DNA from: Ruminococcus sp.
Lineage (GTDB): Bacteria; Bacillota; Clostridia; Oscillospirales; Acutalibacteraceae
Direction: 5' to 3'
DNA length: 46,494 bases
NCBI GenBank assembly: GCA_017404665.1
Contig: JAFRBX010000037.1
Coordinates: forward strand, 1 to 46,494
A program made the translations under genes and the position numbers. The notes beneath the pieces are model-generated. The model searched no databases, was not told where the DNA came from, and saw nothing but the letters and a program-made list of their open reading frames with translations. Shown one piece after another: positions 24,951 to 33,039 of this stretch; positions within the stretch are counted from its first letter, which is position 1, and every line of letters begins with the position of its first letter.

Positions 24951-25100
24951 GCTCTCACCTCCGTTCACTTCTATTATACACCGAAATCTCATATTGTCCA
25001 ATAAAATCGGTTCAGAAATGAGCGGATAGATACACTTTGCCGCATTTTCCTGTCAAAAAGGCTCAGGAAACTCAAGCGCCGCAGCGGTTCACTGCGTATA

Positions 25101-27491
25101 TTATTCCGCGCCCTTGAGCGCTTCAACCATATCGATCTTTTTGTTCTTACGCGCGACCAATAGACCCACTAGCAGCGATACGCCGAAGGTCAGCAGAATG
25201 GATACGCAATAGGTCAGAGATCCGAGCATCAGCTTCATCTCGTATTCTCCGGCGAGAGCGGTCAGCAGCCATTGGAGCACGCCGACGCCTGCGGGCAGTC
25301 CGACGATCACGCCGATGACGGTCAGCCAGATATTCTGTGAGATCAGCAGCCGCCCGATATCACGGTTGCGGAAGCCGAGCACCTTCAGGGTAGCCAGCTC
25401 GTGCGAACGCTCAACATAGCTCATCAAGCCGAGATTATACAGCACGACGATGCCGAGAATCACGGCAGCGATCACGAGGATGATCACCATGCTGTCCATG
25501 ATCTGCACAAAGCTGTCGAAGGTGTCCATCAGCTGTTTCTGGTCCTGCTTTCCCGCGATCAGATCGGAGCTTTTGATCTCATCAGCGGTCTTATCGGTAT
25601 AGATCGAGCTCAGCGTGTAGTCGATACCGAGCCTGTCGGCGAGCTTATCGGTCAGCGTGACGCTCTCGGTCATGATCGAGCGGTTATAGCCGAGCACCTT
25701 CGCCTTATATGTTTCGCTCGAACCGTAGGGCGAAAACTCTATCATGTCGCCGATGTTTGCCCTGTCCTTCAGCCGCAGGCAGAGGTATACGCCCTCATCG
25801 CTCAGATCAATCGTCTTGTTGTTCTCATCGATAACATTCATCAAGCCGCTCGAATTGTGTATCACATCAAGCGCGACGGTATCGCCGTCGAGGCTGATGC
25901 CCGTCAAACTCTCCCAGTCGCCGCCAAGCTCATCCGCTAATGTGATTGCTTTTTCTTTATCGACGTTATCCGCAAGATTGACCTTCGTTGTATAAGCAGA
26001 AATATCGTTGTCGAGCAGATCGAGAAAGCCTGCCATCGTATCGCGCATGCCGAGTCCGCCGACCATCAGCACCATACAGCCGACGATGCCGACCAGCGTC
26101 ATCGATGAACGGCTTTTGTGACGGCTCAGGTCGCGGATGTTCCACTTCGTGCCGAACTGCATTTTGTCCCAGAATCGGAAGCGCTCCAAAAACATCTTGC
26201 GCATCTTTTTCGGCGTGTACGGTCTGAGGGCGTCGGCGGCGGTGCCTTTGAGCTGCTGCCTGACCGACAGGAAGCTGATCAGCGTCAGCAGGATGACCGT
26301 GCCGATGATGACCGGGATGCAGAAGGCAGGCATAGCTGCACTCCAATCCGGCATATCGAAATAGGTGCCCATCATGCCGTCCTCGCTCATCACAAGCTTG
26401 CATACCCAATAACCGAGCGCGATTCCGAGCGCCGAACCGACCAAGCCGATGAACAGGCCATAGGAGGTGTAGTGTCTGAGGATCCTGCGGTTCTTAAAGC
26501 CCAGCGCCTTCAGCGTGCCGATCTGAAGCTTTTCTTTTGTGGCGATACGGTGCATGGTGGTGACCATCGTGAGGATAGCGATTGCAAGAAACAGCACGGG
26601 AAGTACGGAGCCCATCGTCTTACCCTCTTCGGCTTCGCCCATCGCCTCTTTGTATACGACATGGTCGTCCTTTGAGGTGACCATGATCGTTTTGCCGAGC
26701 GCGTCCTTGACCGCGTCCTCCAGCTCCTCTTTCTCCATATCCGAAAGGATGTTGACCTGTGCATAGACCTGATCCAATGCCTCGTCGATCAACTCGCCGC
26801 TCTTGAACATCTCGGTCAGACTGTCGTCGATGAATGCTTCGGGGACGCCCGATTCTTTCAGTTCATCGGCGGCGGCATCCCTTGCCTTTTGCTCCACGAT
26901 CCCCCGCAGCTTTTTCGGGGATATGTAAGCGTAACCGAAGGAGTTATAGTCGGGCATGAGCTGGTTGGTATCAGCGACGCATATCATGTGCTCACCGGAT
27001 TTGATCAAGCCGACGATCTCGCCGGTGATCTCCACACCTTGGAATTCTAACGTCAGGGTATCGCCGATCTTGTAATCATTCGCCGCGGCAAATTTATCGC
27101 TCAGCCAGAACCCGTCGCTGTCCGCGTCATACGCGGCGCCGTCGGTCACGATAAAAGTTGATACAGTGTAGTTTTCGCTGACGTCCAGCGCAAGGCTCTT
27201 GTTCTTCTCCCCTTTGATATCAAGATTAACGGACAGATATCGTGTCGCATTATCAACTCCGTCAAGGTCTGCTATCTTATTTAAATCGTCCTCTGTGAAG
27301 CCTTTCTCGGAGTAAAGGCGGTAGTCGGCATAACGGGTATCGTCGAAGAAGCTGCCGGTATCCACCTCAATCGTGCGCCACTCCATGTTGAAGCCGAGAA
27401 AGATGCCCATACCCAGCGTAATCATGATAATCATGGAAATGAACTGCGCCTTGTAGCTCCACGCGGTACGGAACAATTTGCGTATCAGCAT
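25101..27491 (-). CDS. MacB/FtsX-type ABC transporter permease
   Basis: A 796-residue permease: an N-terminal membrane helix, a ~230-residue extracellular domain, an FtsX domain with LGTLKALGFKNRRIL-type coupling text, a second helix plus extracellular domain, and a second FtsX domain (HELATLKVLGFRNRDIG). This duplicated layout is typical of Firmicute antimicrobial-peptide or lipoprotein-type exporters. Its ATG lies one base after the ATPase stop. The substrate is unknown. Confidence 0.88.
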   Translation of the reverse strand: MLIRKLFRTAWSYKAQFISMIIMITLGMGIFLGFNMEWRTIEVDTGSFFDDTRYADYRLYSEKGFTEDDLNKIADLDGVDNATRYLSVNLDIKGEKNKSLALDVSENYTVSTFIVTDGAAYDADSDGFWLSDKFAAANDYKIGDTLTLEFQGVEITGEIVGLIKSGEHMICVADTNQLMPDYNSFGYAYISPKKLRGIVEQKARDAAADELKESGVPEAFIDDSLTEMFKSGELIDEALDQVYAQVNILSDMEKEELEDAVKDALGKTIMVTSKDDHVVYKEAMGEAEEGKTMGSVLPVLFLAIAILTMVTTMHRIATKEKLQIGTLKALGFKNRRILRHYTSYGLFIGLVGSALGIALGYWVCKLVMSEDGMMGTYFDMPDWSAAMPAFCIPVIIGTVILLTLISFLSVRQQLKGTAADALRPYTPKKMRKMFLERFRFWDKMQFGTKWNIRDLSRHKSRSSMTLVGIVGCMVLMVGGLGMRDTMAGFLDLLDNDISAYTTKVNLADNVDKEKAITLADELGGDWESLTGISLDGDTVALDVIHNSSGLMNVIDENNKTIDLSDEGVYLCLRLKDRANIGDMIEFSPYGSSETYKAKVLGYNRSIMTESVTLTDKLADRLGIDYTLSSIYTDKTADEIKSSDLIAGKQDQKQLMDTFDSFVQIMDSMVIILVIAAVILGIVVLYNLGLMSYVERSHELATLKVLGFRNRDIGRLLISQNIWLTVIGVIVGLPAGVGVLQWLLTALAGEYEMKLMLGSLTYCVSILLTFGVSLLVGLLVARKNKKIDMVEALKGAE

Positions 27492-27492
27492 A

Positions 27493-28194
27493 TTACCACT
27501 CCACCTCGTCTGCGCTCATGGGATTCTCCTGTTCTTCGATGGAACGAATTTTGCCGTTCTTGACGCGGATCACGACGTCCGCCATCTTAGCAATGCTCTG
27601 GTTATGGGTAACGATGACAATGGTCTTGCCGTAGTTTTTCGCCATGCTGAGCAGGAGCTTTAATACCATTACACCGGTCTCGGAATCGAGCGCGCCGGTC
27701 GGCTCGTCACAGAGCAGGATCTTAGGATTCTTCGCTAACGCTCTGGCGATCGAAATACGCTGCTGTTCGCCGCCGGAAAGCTCCGACGGAAAATTGTGCA
27801 GATGATCGGTCAGCCCAACCTCGGCGATCATGTCCTTTGCACCCAATGCATCCGGAGCGATCTGTGACACCAACTGCACATTCTCATACACCGTCAGTGT
27901 CGGGATAAGGTTGTAGAACTGGAACACAAAGCCGACTGTCGCGGCGCGGTAATCGGCGAGCTCATTGTCGGACAGGGTCGAGATATCCTTACCGTTCACG
28001 GTGATGGTTCCTTCCGTCGGGCTGTCGAGACCGCCCAAAAGATTCAGAAGCGTGCTTTTGCCCGCTCCGGAGGGACCGAGGATGACGACAAACTTGCCCT
28101 CATCCAGAGTAAAGCTGACCTGATTGAGCGCTTTCAGCTCATGGTCGCCGCTGGTATATATTCTTGTTACATTGTCGAATTGTACGATATTCAT
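27493..28194 (-). CDS. MacB-type ABC transporter ATPase
   Basis: A 233-residue ATPase: Walker [10 protein letters not shown], signature ELSGGEQQR, Walker [13 protein letters not shown], and H-loop VTHNQ. The partner of the downstream permease. GGGAGGTCACC before the ATG at 28194 fixes the start; the open frame extends 26 codons upstream without support. Confidence 0.92.
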   Translation of the reverse strand: MNIVQFDNVTRIYTSGDHELKALNQVSFTLDEGKFVVILGPSGAGKSTLLNLLGGLDSPTEGTITVNGKDISTLSDNELADYRAATVGFVFQFYNLIPTLTVYENVQLVSQIAPDALGAKDMIAEVGLTDHLHNFPSELSGGEQQRISIARALAKNPKILLCDEPTGALDSETGVMVLKLLLSMAKNYGKTIVIVTHNQSIAKMADVVIRVKNGKIRSIEEQENPMSADEVEW

Positions 28195-28369
28195 GGTGAC
28201 CTCCCTTATGACGGTCAAAGCCGTCAGTGAATGAACTTCCCCGGTGCCAGCACAAAAGTATCCACCGGACACTTTACCCTCGCACAGCTTAGACGGGGTA
28301 TTCGCCTAAAGAGGATAAATCCTACAGGCTTTCCCGCTGCAAGCAGCGCGGTATTTAACCCTTTTTTAT

Positions 28370-28410
28370 CGGTTGAGTTCGCCACAGCCCTAAATGGCTT
28401 CGCAATGACT
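28370..28410. repeat. REP-like palindromic repeat, copy C
   Basis: CGGTTGAGTTCGCCACAG...GGCTTCGCAATGACT, a diverged copy of the repeats at 2905 and 3895. It lies in the 259-bp gap upstream of the ABC ATPase. Nearer the gene a small hairpin, GACGG...CCGTC (about 28209-28224), precedes the ribosome binding site. Confidence 0.55.
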
Positions 28411-28453
28411 ATTTATAATAATGAAGAGCCGTGCGCAAGACCCTGCGCCCGTT

Positions 28454-28708
28454 TTATTTTCCAAATAGGGAAAAACGTTTCTTCTCAAATGGCGCCGTCT
28501 GAACATCCAGCACCTTGTACCCTGTTTTACCGATCGCTTCACGCAGTCCCGCTTCATCGAGCGGACTGTCGCTGATAATTTCGGTCACGCCTTTTGCGTG
28601 TGATGACTTAACGGAATTAACCATACAGACGCTCCTGACAGTGTCGTTGATATGGCTCTCACACATGGAACACATCATCCCGTCGATTTTCAATGTAGTC
28701 TTAATCAT
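28454..28708 (-). CDS. Heavy-metal-associated (HMA) domain protein
   Basis: An 84-residue metallochaperone-like protein. KIDGMMCSMCESHIND carries the CxxC metal site (Cys13, Cys16), and the rest fits the ferredoxin-like HMA fold with a basic tail. It would bind Cu(I), Zn or a similar soft metal. GGAGG before the ATG at 28708 gives the start. No P-type ATPase is nearby. A strong promoter with a metalloregulator-like palindrome lies ~300 bp upstream in the right orientation. Confidence 0.75.
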   Translation of the reverse strand: MIKTTLKIDGMMCSMCESHINDTVRSVCMVNSVKSSHAKGVTEIISDSPLDEAGLREAIGKTGYKVLDVQTAPFEKKRFSLFGK

Positions 28709-29005
28709 AGTTTCCTCCGTTCTTATCCTGCCGCCTTCAGCTTTGTCGGCAGTCTGCCGTTTACTCATTGCTGATATTATTTTGTACATTTCTCACTGCT
28801 ATCGGAACGGTGTCCGTTTTTTAAAGCAATGCGCACATTTCATTGCTTTGAAGATCATGATTGAGCTGTAACGGTATTTCTCAGACATCAAATCACTCTT
28901 CGCACCACAGGGGTAGTGTAAGCTAACTATTTGTTTGAAAAAAACTCTCATCATCTCATGGCACACATAGTAAAAGCTGTTCCTCATGATAAGAGAAAGA
29001 TAACT
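28709..29005 (-). other. Leader or decayed region between promoter and HMA gene
   Basis: About 300 bp of probable transcript without a firm gene. A 62-codon open frame (28799-28987) ends in MKCAHCFKKRTPFR with a CxxC, but lacks a clear ribosome binding site. It may be a small metal-related peptide, a remnant or chance. Confidence 0.3.
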
Positions 29006-29056
29006 CGGTTAGCTTCTGCTAACCGATATTATATGCTATCTGTCTGTTTTTGTCAA
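29006..29056 (-). promoter_or_regulatory. Consensus promoter with DtxR-like palindrome at the start site
   Basis: On the minus strand, TTGACA (29051-29056), 17 bp, TATAAT (29028-29033). Just downstream is a perfect 20-bp inverted repeat CGGTTAGC-AGAA-GCTAACCG (29006-29025) covering the expected start. GGTTAGnnnnnnCTAACC is close to the DtxR/IdeR box core, so metal-dependent repression is plausible. Confidence 0.7.
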
Positions 29057-29085
29057 GCGTTTTTTATTAGCCTTAGATTTGAAAA

Positions 29086-29105
29086 GGAGCCGGTCACCCG
29101 GCTCC
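29086..29105 (-). terminator. Terminator below a gene remnant
   Basis: GGAGCCGG-N4-CCGGCTCC, followed by TTTTC on the minus strand. It serves the remnant reading frame that ends at 29110. Confidence 0.6.
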
Positions 29106-29109
29106 GATC

Positions 29110-29220
29110 TTACTTTTGCAGCAAACCGCGATAGATCATCAGGTCTTCATCCTTGAACACGTTGAAGATAACCTTGATATCGCTGTTTGTTGTTTTTTTA
29201 TACTCCTTGACGGTCGTTAT
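29110..29220 (-). pseudogene. C-terminal remnant of an unidentified protein
   Basis: 36 codons with protein-like composition (VKEYKKTTNSDIKVIFNVFK, then DEDLMIYRGLLQK) end at a stop just before a good terminator, but there is no start codon and an in-frame stop lies at 29221-29223. It looks like the last helix of a small regulator such as MarR; that is a guess. Confidence 0.45.
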
Positions 29221-29224
29221 TTAG

Positions 29225-29389
29225 CAGCTATATGGTCACGACTATCTTTCCGTTAACGTTTCCGCTGTCAAGTGCGATACATGCATTACCTCTCTGAAAT
29301 GGGTAAAAGCACAGAATGAAAAGGCAAACTGTATTTCAATACTGGCCGCGCACGATCCCGAAATCACAGATACTCTGATTAATGTCTGA
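29225..29389 (+). pseudogene. C-terminal fragment of an MBL-fold (AHL-lactonase-like) hydrolase
   Basis: The frame reads LYGHDYLSVNVSAVKCDTCI, then TSLKWVKAQNEKANCISILA and AHDPEITD, closely resembling the end of N-acyl-homoserine-lactonase-type metallo-beta-lactamase-fold proteins, including the late AHDP motif. A stop (29222-29224) precedes it and no start is present, so the N-terminal ~200 residues are missing. A perfect 15-bp terminator follows. Confidence 0.6.
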
Positions 29390-29392
29390 AAA

Positions 29393-29429
29393 AGAGTCAA
29401 GAGCCGAGGCGTTCTCGGCTCTTGACTCT
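29393..29429 (+). terminator. Terminator after the MBL-fold fragment
   Basis: AGAGTCAAGAGCCGA and its exact complement form a 15-bp stem with a 7-nt loop, followed by TTGAAAT. Confidence 0.65.
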
Positions 29430-29482
29430 TTGAAATCAGAACACAACAACCTGTAATGAATCGAAGGGTCCGCAGTCGCTTT

Positions 29483-29641
29483 ATACTAGTATTCAATGAA
29501 ACGATTTAAAACAGATGTCAGCGAAAAATTTCGCAGAACAAGGCGGAGGACGCCGCAAGGCTGACGCCTTGCAAGGACGACAACACAGTTATGCAGAATT
29601 TTTCGCGACAGATGTTAAAGGGTTTTATTGAATAATAGTAT
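29483..29641. mobile_element. MITE-like element with long imperfect inverted repeats
   Basis: The ends ATACTAGTATTCAAT and (reverse) ATACTATTATTCAAT match 14 of 15. The similarity continues inward for ~50 bp through AAAC, TTTAA, TGTC and CGAAAAATT to GCAnAAC. The middle holds GC-rich short repeats (CAAGGCTGACGCCTTG). No coding capacity. It is older than the 12667 element, because its arms have diverged. Confidence 0.65.
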
Positions 29642-29650
29642 TATTATACA

Positions 29651-30796
29651 TCATTTCATTTCAGACCTTGATATCTCCTTCACAGCAAATATCGCTTTGT
29701 CTATTTCTTCTATCGAGTTAAAATACGAAAAGCTGAATCTTACTGCGCCTTGTTCTTTTGTGCCGAGCGCCCTGTGCAGTCTCGGCGCACAGTGAGCGCC
29801 TGCCCGTACCGCAATGTCATACTGTTCAAACAGTATGTCGGCGACCTCTCCCGAGTCCAGATCTCCGATATTCAGCGCTACGATCGCCGTGTGTTCTCTA
29901 CTGAGATCTCCGTATACCGTTACACGGTCGATATTTTTTATGCCGTTATAAAACCGTTCTGTCAAGAACGTTTCTTTGTTTTCAATACAGTCCAAACCGG
30001 TTTCGTTGATAAAGTCTAATGCAGCGGATAATCCGGCGATTCCGTGTCCGTTCAAGGTTCCTGCCTCCAACAGGGTAGGTAATCTTTCGGGTTGAGCGCG
30101 GCTGTATGTCTGTACGCCTGTTCCTCCTACGATCAGCGGACGAATCTTGACCCCTTCTCCGATGCACATTCCGCCGGTTCCCTGCGGGCCCATCAGACCC
30201 TTGTGACCCGTAAAGCACAAGATATCTATTCCAAGCTCCTGCATATCGATTTTTTTAGATCCTGCCGTTTGAGCGGCGTCGACGATCAGCAGAATATTGT
30301 TTTTGCGGGAGATTTCGCTGATACGGCGCATATCAGTCATATTCCCTGTCAAATTAGATGCGTGTGTACATACGATCGCTTTAGTGTTAGGTTTTATCAT
30401 CCGCTCAAAGTCACGATAATCCAAACAGCCTTTCTTATCCGCGGGGACAAAGTCGACCTCTACACCTCTCTCATCCTGCAGCCGATACAGAGGGCGCAGG
30501 ACGGAATTGTGCTCAAGATCGGTTGATATCACATGGTCTGAGCTTGACAGGACGCCGTATATAGTCATGTTGAGCGCCTGCGTCACATTGCTTGTAAAAA
30601 CAACATGGTCTGCTCTTTTGCAGTTGAAAAACCGCGCGATCTTTTCCCTTGCCTCATATACCGCGCTTGCCGCGTCGATGCTGTAGCCGTGAGCGCCCCT
30701 CGCTGTATTGCCGAGCGTCTGCATAGCCGTAAGGATCGCGCTGCCTACCGCCTCCGGTTTGATTAATGTGGTCGAAGCGTTGTCAAGATAAATCAT
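29651..30796 (-). CDS. Cysteine desulfurase/selenocysteine lyase-like PLP enzyme
   Basis: A 381-residue class V aminotransferase: IYLDNASTT start, DLEHNSVLRP, VDAAQTAG, FTGHKGLMGPQGTGG (the PLP lysine is in GHKG) and AGAHCAPRLHRALG, whose cysteine is the persulfide/perselenide carrier. It is co-operonic with an HTH regulator and divergent from the selenium genes, so mobilising selenium or sulfur for SelD or the hydroxylase cofactor is more likely than a housekeeping Fe-S role. GAGGAATAAG precedes the ATG. Confidence 0.85.
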   Translation of the reverse strand: MIYLDNASTTLIKPEAVGSAILTAMQTLGNTARGAHGYSIDAASAVYEAREKIARFFNCKRADHVVFTSNVTQALNMTIYGVLSSSDHVISTDLEHNSVLRPLYRLQDERGVEVDFVPADKKGCLDYRDFERMIKPNTKAIVCTHASNLTGNMTDMRRISEISRKNNILLIVDAAQTAGSKKIDMQELGIDILCFTGHKGLMGPQGTGGMCIGEGVKIRPLIVGGTGVQTYSRAQPERLPTLLEAGTLNGHGIAGLSAALDFINETGLDCIENKETFLTERFYNGIKNIDRVTVYGDLSREHTAIVALNIGDLDSGEVADILFEQYDIAVRAGAHCAPRLHRALGTKEQGAVRFSFSYFNSIEEIDKAIFAVKEISRSEMK

Positions 30797-30808
30797 AGAT
30801 CTTATTCC

Positions 30809-31168
30809 TCAATCCTTTAAATCAGCGTAAAAGGAAAATTTTTCAGCAAGCAGATGATCGGCATAAGCGTTCAGCTCATCGCGGTATTCATTATACGCTT
30901 TAAGCATCTTCATAGCATTATCCGTTAACTCGGCTCCGCCTCCGTTTTTGCCTCCTATTGTTGAAATGATCAGCTTAAAGCCCAGATGCTCCTCACAGCT
31001 TTTCAGTATGGTCCACGCTTTGGAATATGCCATGCCCATAGAAGCCGCGGCAGATCGCAGAGAGCGGTATTTTTCGACCCGGAGCAGCAGTGAGGCTATA
31101 CCGGGGCCAAAGCACTTTTCATCGGTAAATAACCGTACTGAAAGCTTTGCATTCAACTTGCCGGTCAT
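30809..31168 (-). CDS. ModE/LysR-type winged-helix regulator
   Basis: A 119-residue protein equal to the N-terminal DNA-binding domain of ModE: GPGIASLLLRVEKYRSLRSAAASMGMAYSKAW, then GGKNGGGAELTDNAMKML. There is no C-terminal molybdate (MOP) domain. Such short forms occur with molybdenum enzymes and in selenium hydroxylase clusters. It is likely to control its own operon and the divergent one. Confidence 0.8.
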   Translation of the reverse strand: MTGKLNAKLSVRLFTDEKCFGPGIASLLLRVEKYRSLRSAAASMGMAYSKAWTILKSCEEHLGFKLIISTIGGKNGGGAELTDNAMKMLKAYNEYRDELNAYADHLLAEKFSFYADLKD

Positions 31169-31201
31169 AAATCGACGCCCCTTTATTACAACATTATTTT
31201 T

Positions 31202-31230
31202 ATTATATCCTGTTTTTACCCTTGAGTCAA
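31202..31230 (-). promoter_or_regulatory. Promoter of the regulator-desulfurase operon
   Basis: On the minus strand, TTGACT (31225-31230), 17 bp, TATAAT (31202-31207). Its -35 is two bases from the divergent -35. Confidence 0.8.
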
Positions 31231-31232
31231 TC

Positions 31233-31273
31233 TTGCAAACTGCATCCTCATTTGCTATAATAATATCGTTATA
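31233..31273 (+). promoter_or_regulatory. Promoter of the DUF3343-yqeC-yqeB-selD operon with ModE-like half-site
   Basis: TTGCAA (31233-31238), 17 bp, TATAAT (31256-31261). TATCGTTATA (31264-31273), at the start site, resembles half of the E. coli ModE box (TATCGnTATATA). Confidence 0.75.
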
Positions 31274-31309
31274 CTATTAAAAGAATACCGTCAGAGGATT
31301 TAACCTGAA

Positions 31310-31546
31310 ATGAGAGAAAAAAAACAGAGTATCGTGATCACCTTTTACACCACAGCGGAAGCGATGGCAACGAAAAAGCTCTGCAAGGTAAAAATGATAA
31401 AGGGAAAAACGATATCCGCACCTCGCTCGCTTTCTGCTGATTGCGGCATAGCGTGGTGCTCGGATATCGAGTACGGAGATATTTTGAAAAGGGCATTGAC
31501 CGATGCCGGGATCGAATATGCGGGTATATTTGAATTATTGATTTGA
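31310..31546 (+). CDS. DUF3343 protein (putative Se/S carrier)
   Basis: A 78-residue DUF3343 protein: VITFYTTAEAMATKKLCK and ISAPRSLSADCGIAWCSD with a conserved cysteine in the SxxCGxA context. Comparative genomics has tied this family to selenium-cofactor organisms. It may pass selenium or sulfur; there is no direct evidence. It is first in the operon. Confidence 0.75.
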   Translation: MREKKQSIVITFYTTAEAMATKKLCKVKMIKGKTISAPRSLSADCGIAWCSDIEYGDILKRALTDAGIEYAGIFELLI

Positions 31547-31561
31547 GAAAGATATAACAAA

Positions 31562-32233
31562 ATGAAAATATCTCAAATATTAAGGATAACGCCGGGTGTT
31601 ACCGCATTGATCGGCGGCGGCGGAAAAACAACATTGATGTACAAGCTTGCCGAGGAGCTTTCCGCTTTCGGAACCGTGATCGTTTGTACTACGACAAAGA
31701 TCTATGAGCCGGATGATACACCTGTATTGACAGGCAAGACATATGAAGAGATCGTCTCAGCTCTGAAAAGCCGTCGTATCATTTGTGTGGGTACAAAAAT
31801 CGCCTCAGGTAAGCTGTCTGCGCCTGCTGTCAGCTTTGACAGCCTGAGAAAGCTTGCCGACTATATCATCGTTGAAGCAGACGGTGCACATGGACTGCCG
31901 ATCAAAGCTCATGCGGATTATGAGCCGGTTATCCCCGCAGAAACAAATAAAACGGTTCTGGTAATCGGCGCCGATGCTTTTGGACAGCCTATAGCTGAAG
32001 TCTGTCACAGACCTGAGTTGTTTTCCATGATCGCATGCGTTGATATGCGATCTGCCGTTACGCCTCAAATCATCGGGCGTGTGATTACAAGTGAGGGCTA
32101 TGGAGACTGTTTGTTGATCAATAAAGCTGAAGACGATAAAGCGAAAGAGAACGCGGCCGTCCTCGCTCGTATGCTGAAGATACCTGTAACGGCAGGAAGC
32201 TTAAAAAGGGAGGAATACACTTGTTTGCACTGA
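31562..32233 (+). CDS. yqeC: Selenium-dependent hydroxylase accessory protein YqeC
   Basis: A 223-residue protein. A P-loop GGGGKTT (18-24) comes first, then VCTTTKIY, YIIVEADGAHGLPIKAH and later NKAED, giving a small NTPase. YqeC is one of the markers that accompany SelD and molybdenum hydroxylases in genomes with the selenium cofactor (Haft and Self). Its stop overlaps the yqeB start by 13 bases. Confidence 0.88.
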   Translation: MKISQILRITPGVTALIGGGGKTTLMYKLAEELSAFGTVIVCTTTKIYEPDDTPVLTGKTYEEIVSALKSRRIICVGTKIASGKLSAPAVSFDSLRKLADYIIVEADGAHGLPIKAHADYEPVIPAETNKTVLVIGADAFGQPIAEVCHRPELFSMIACVDMRSAVTPQIIGRVITSEGYGDCLLINKAEDDKAKENAAVLARMLKIPVTAGSLKREEYTCLH

Positions 32234-33039
32234 TTCGCGGCGCAGGTGATCTTGCGAGCGGTATCGCGCTGAGACTGTGGCATAGTGGGTTTGATGTTGT
32301 TATGACCGACACGGAGCATCCTACGACGATTCGCCGAACGGTGGCTTTCTCACAGGCAATCGTCAAAGGACGGACAGATGTAGAGGATGTCAGCGCCCAA
32401 AAAGCCGAAAACGTCGCCCATGCCGTAGAATTGCTCAAAAGAAATATCCTTCCCGTTTTTATAGATCCCGAATGCAAATGCCGTCATGAACTAAGACCCG
32501 ATATCATTATCGACGCTATCCTTGCAAAGCGGAATTTGGGAACAAAAATCACCGATGCTCCGATCGTAATCGGAGTGGGTCCCGGTTTTGAAGCCGCCGT
32601 CGATTGTCATGCTGTCATTGAGACAATGAGAGGACATACGCTGGGCAGAGCGATTTATAAAGGATGTGCTCTGCCAAACACAAACATACCGGGACTGATC
32701 GGAGGTTTTGCAGGCGAACGTGTCCTGAGGGCGCCTGACGACGGCATTTTCATCGCAACAAGACAAATAGGCGATGCGGTTGATGCCGGCGATATTGTGG
32801 GATATGTCGGTGACAAACCTATGGAGTGCACGATCAGCGGCGTTCTACGAGGTCTGCTTGCCGACGGAACAAAGACACACAAAGGTATGAAAGCCGGCGA
32901 TGTTGACCCGAGAGGTAAAAAGGAATATTGTTATACAGTATCTGACAAGGCTCTGGCAATCGCCGGAGGCGTTTTAGAGGCGATCTTGTATCTGGAATAT
33001 TCACATGGGAGGGAGATTATTGACGGAAAAAGAAGTTAG
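32221..33039 (+). CDS. yqeB: Selenium-dependent molybdenum cofactor maturation protein YqeB
   Basis: A 272-residue protein with the Rossmann-type start FALIRGAGDLASGIALRLW and a C-terminal half with GEVL-type GDIVGYVGDKPM and GMKAGDVDPRG. XdhC-related families help insert sulfur into molybdopterin; YqeB is thought to act on selenium. The start is TTG at 32221, set by GGGAGGAAT seven to eight bases upstream. Confidence 0.88.
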   Translation: MFALIRGAGDLASGIALRLWHSGFDVVMTDTEHPTTIRRTVAFSQAIVKGRTDVEDVSAQKAENVAHAVELLKRNILPVFIDPECKCRHELRPDIIIDAILAKRNLGTKITDAPIVIGVGPGFEAAVDCHAVIETMRGHTLGRAIYKGCALPNTNIPGLIGGFAGERVLRAPDDGIFIATRQIGDAVDAGDIVGYVGDKPMECTISGVLRGLLADGTKTHKGMKAGDVDPRGKKEYCYTVSDKALAIAGGVLEAILYLEYSHGREIIDGKRS

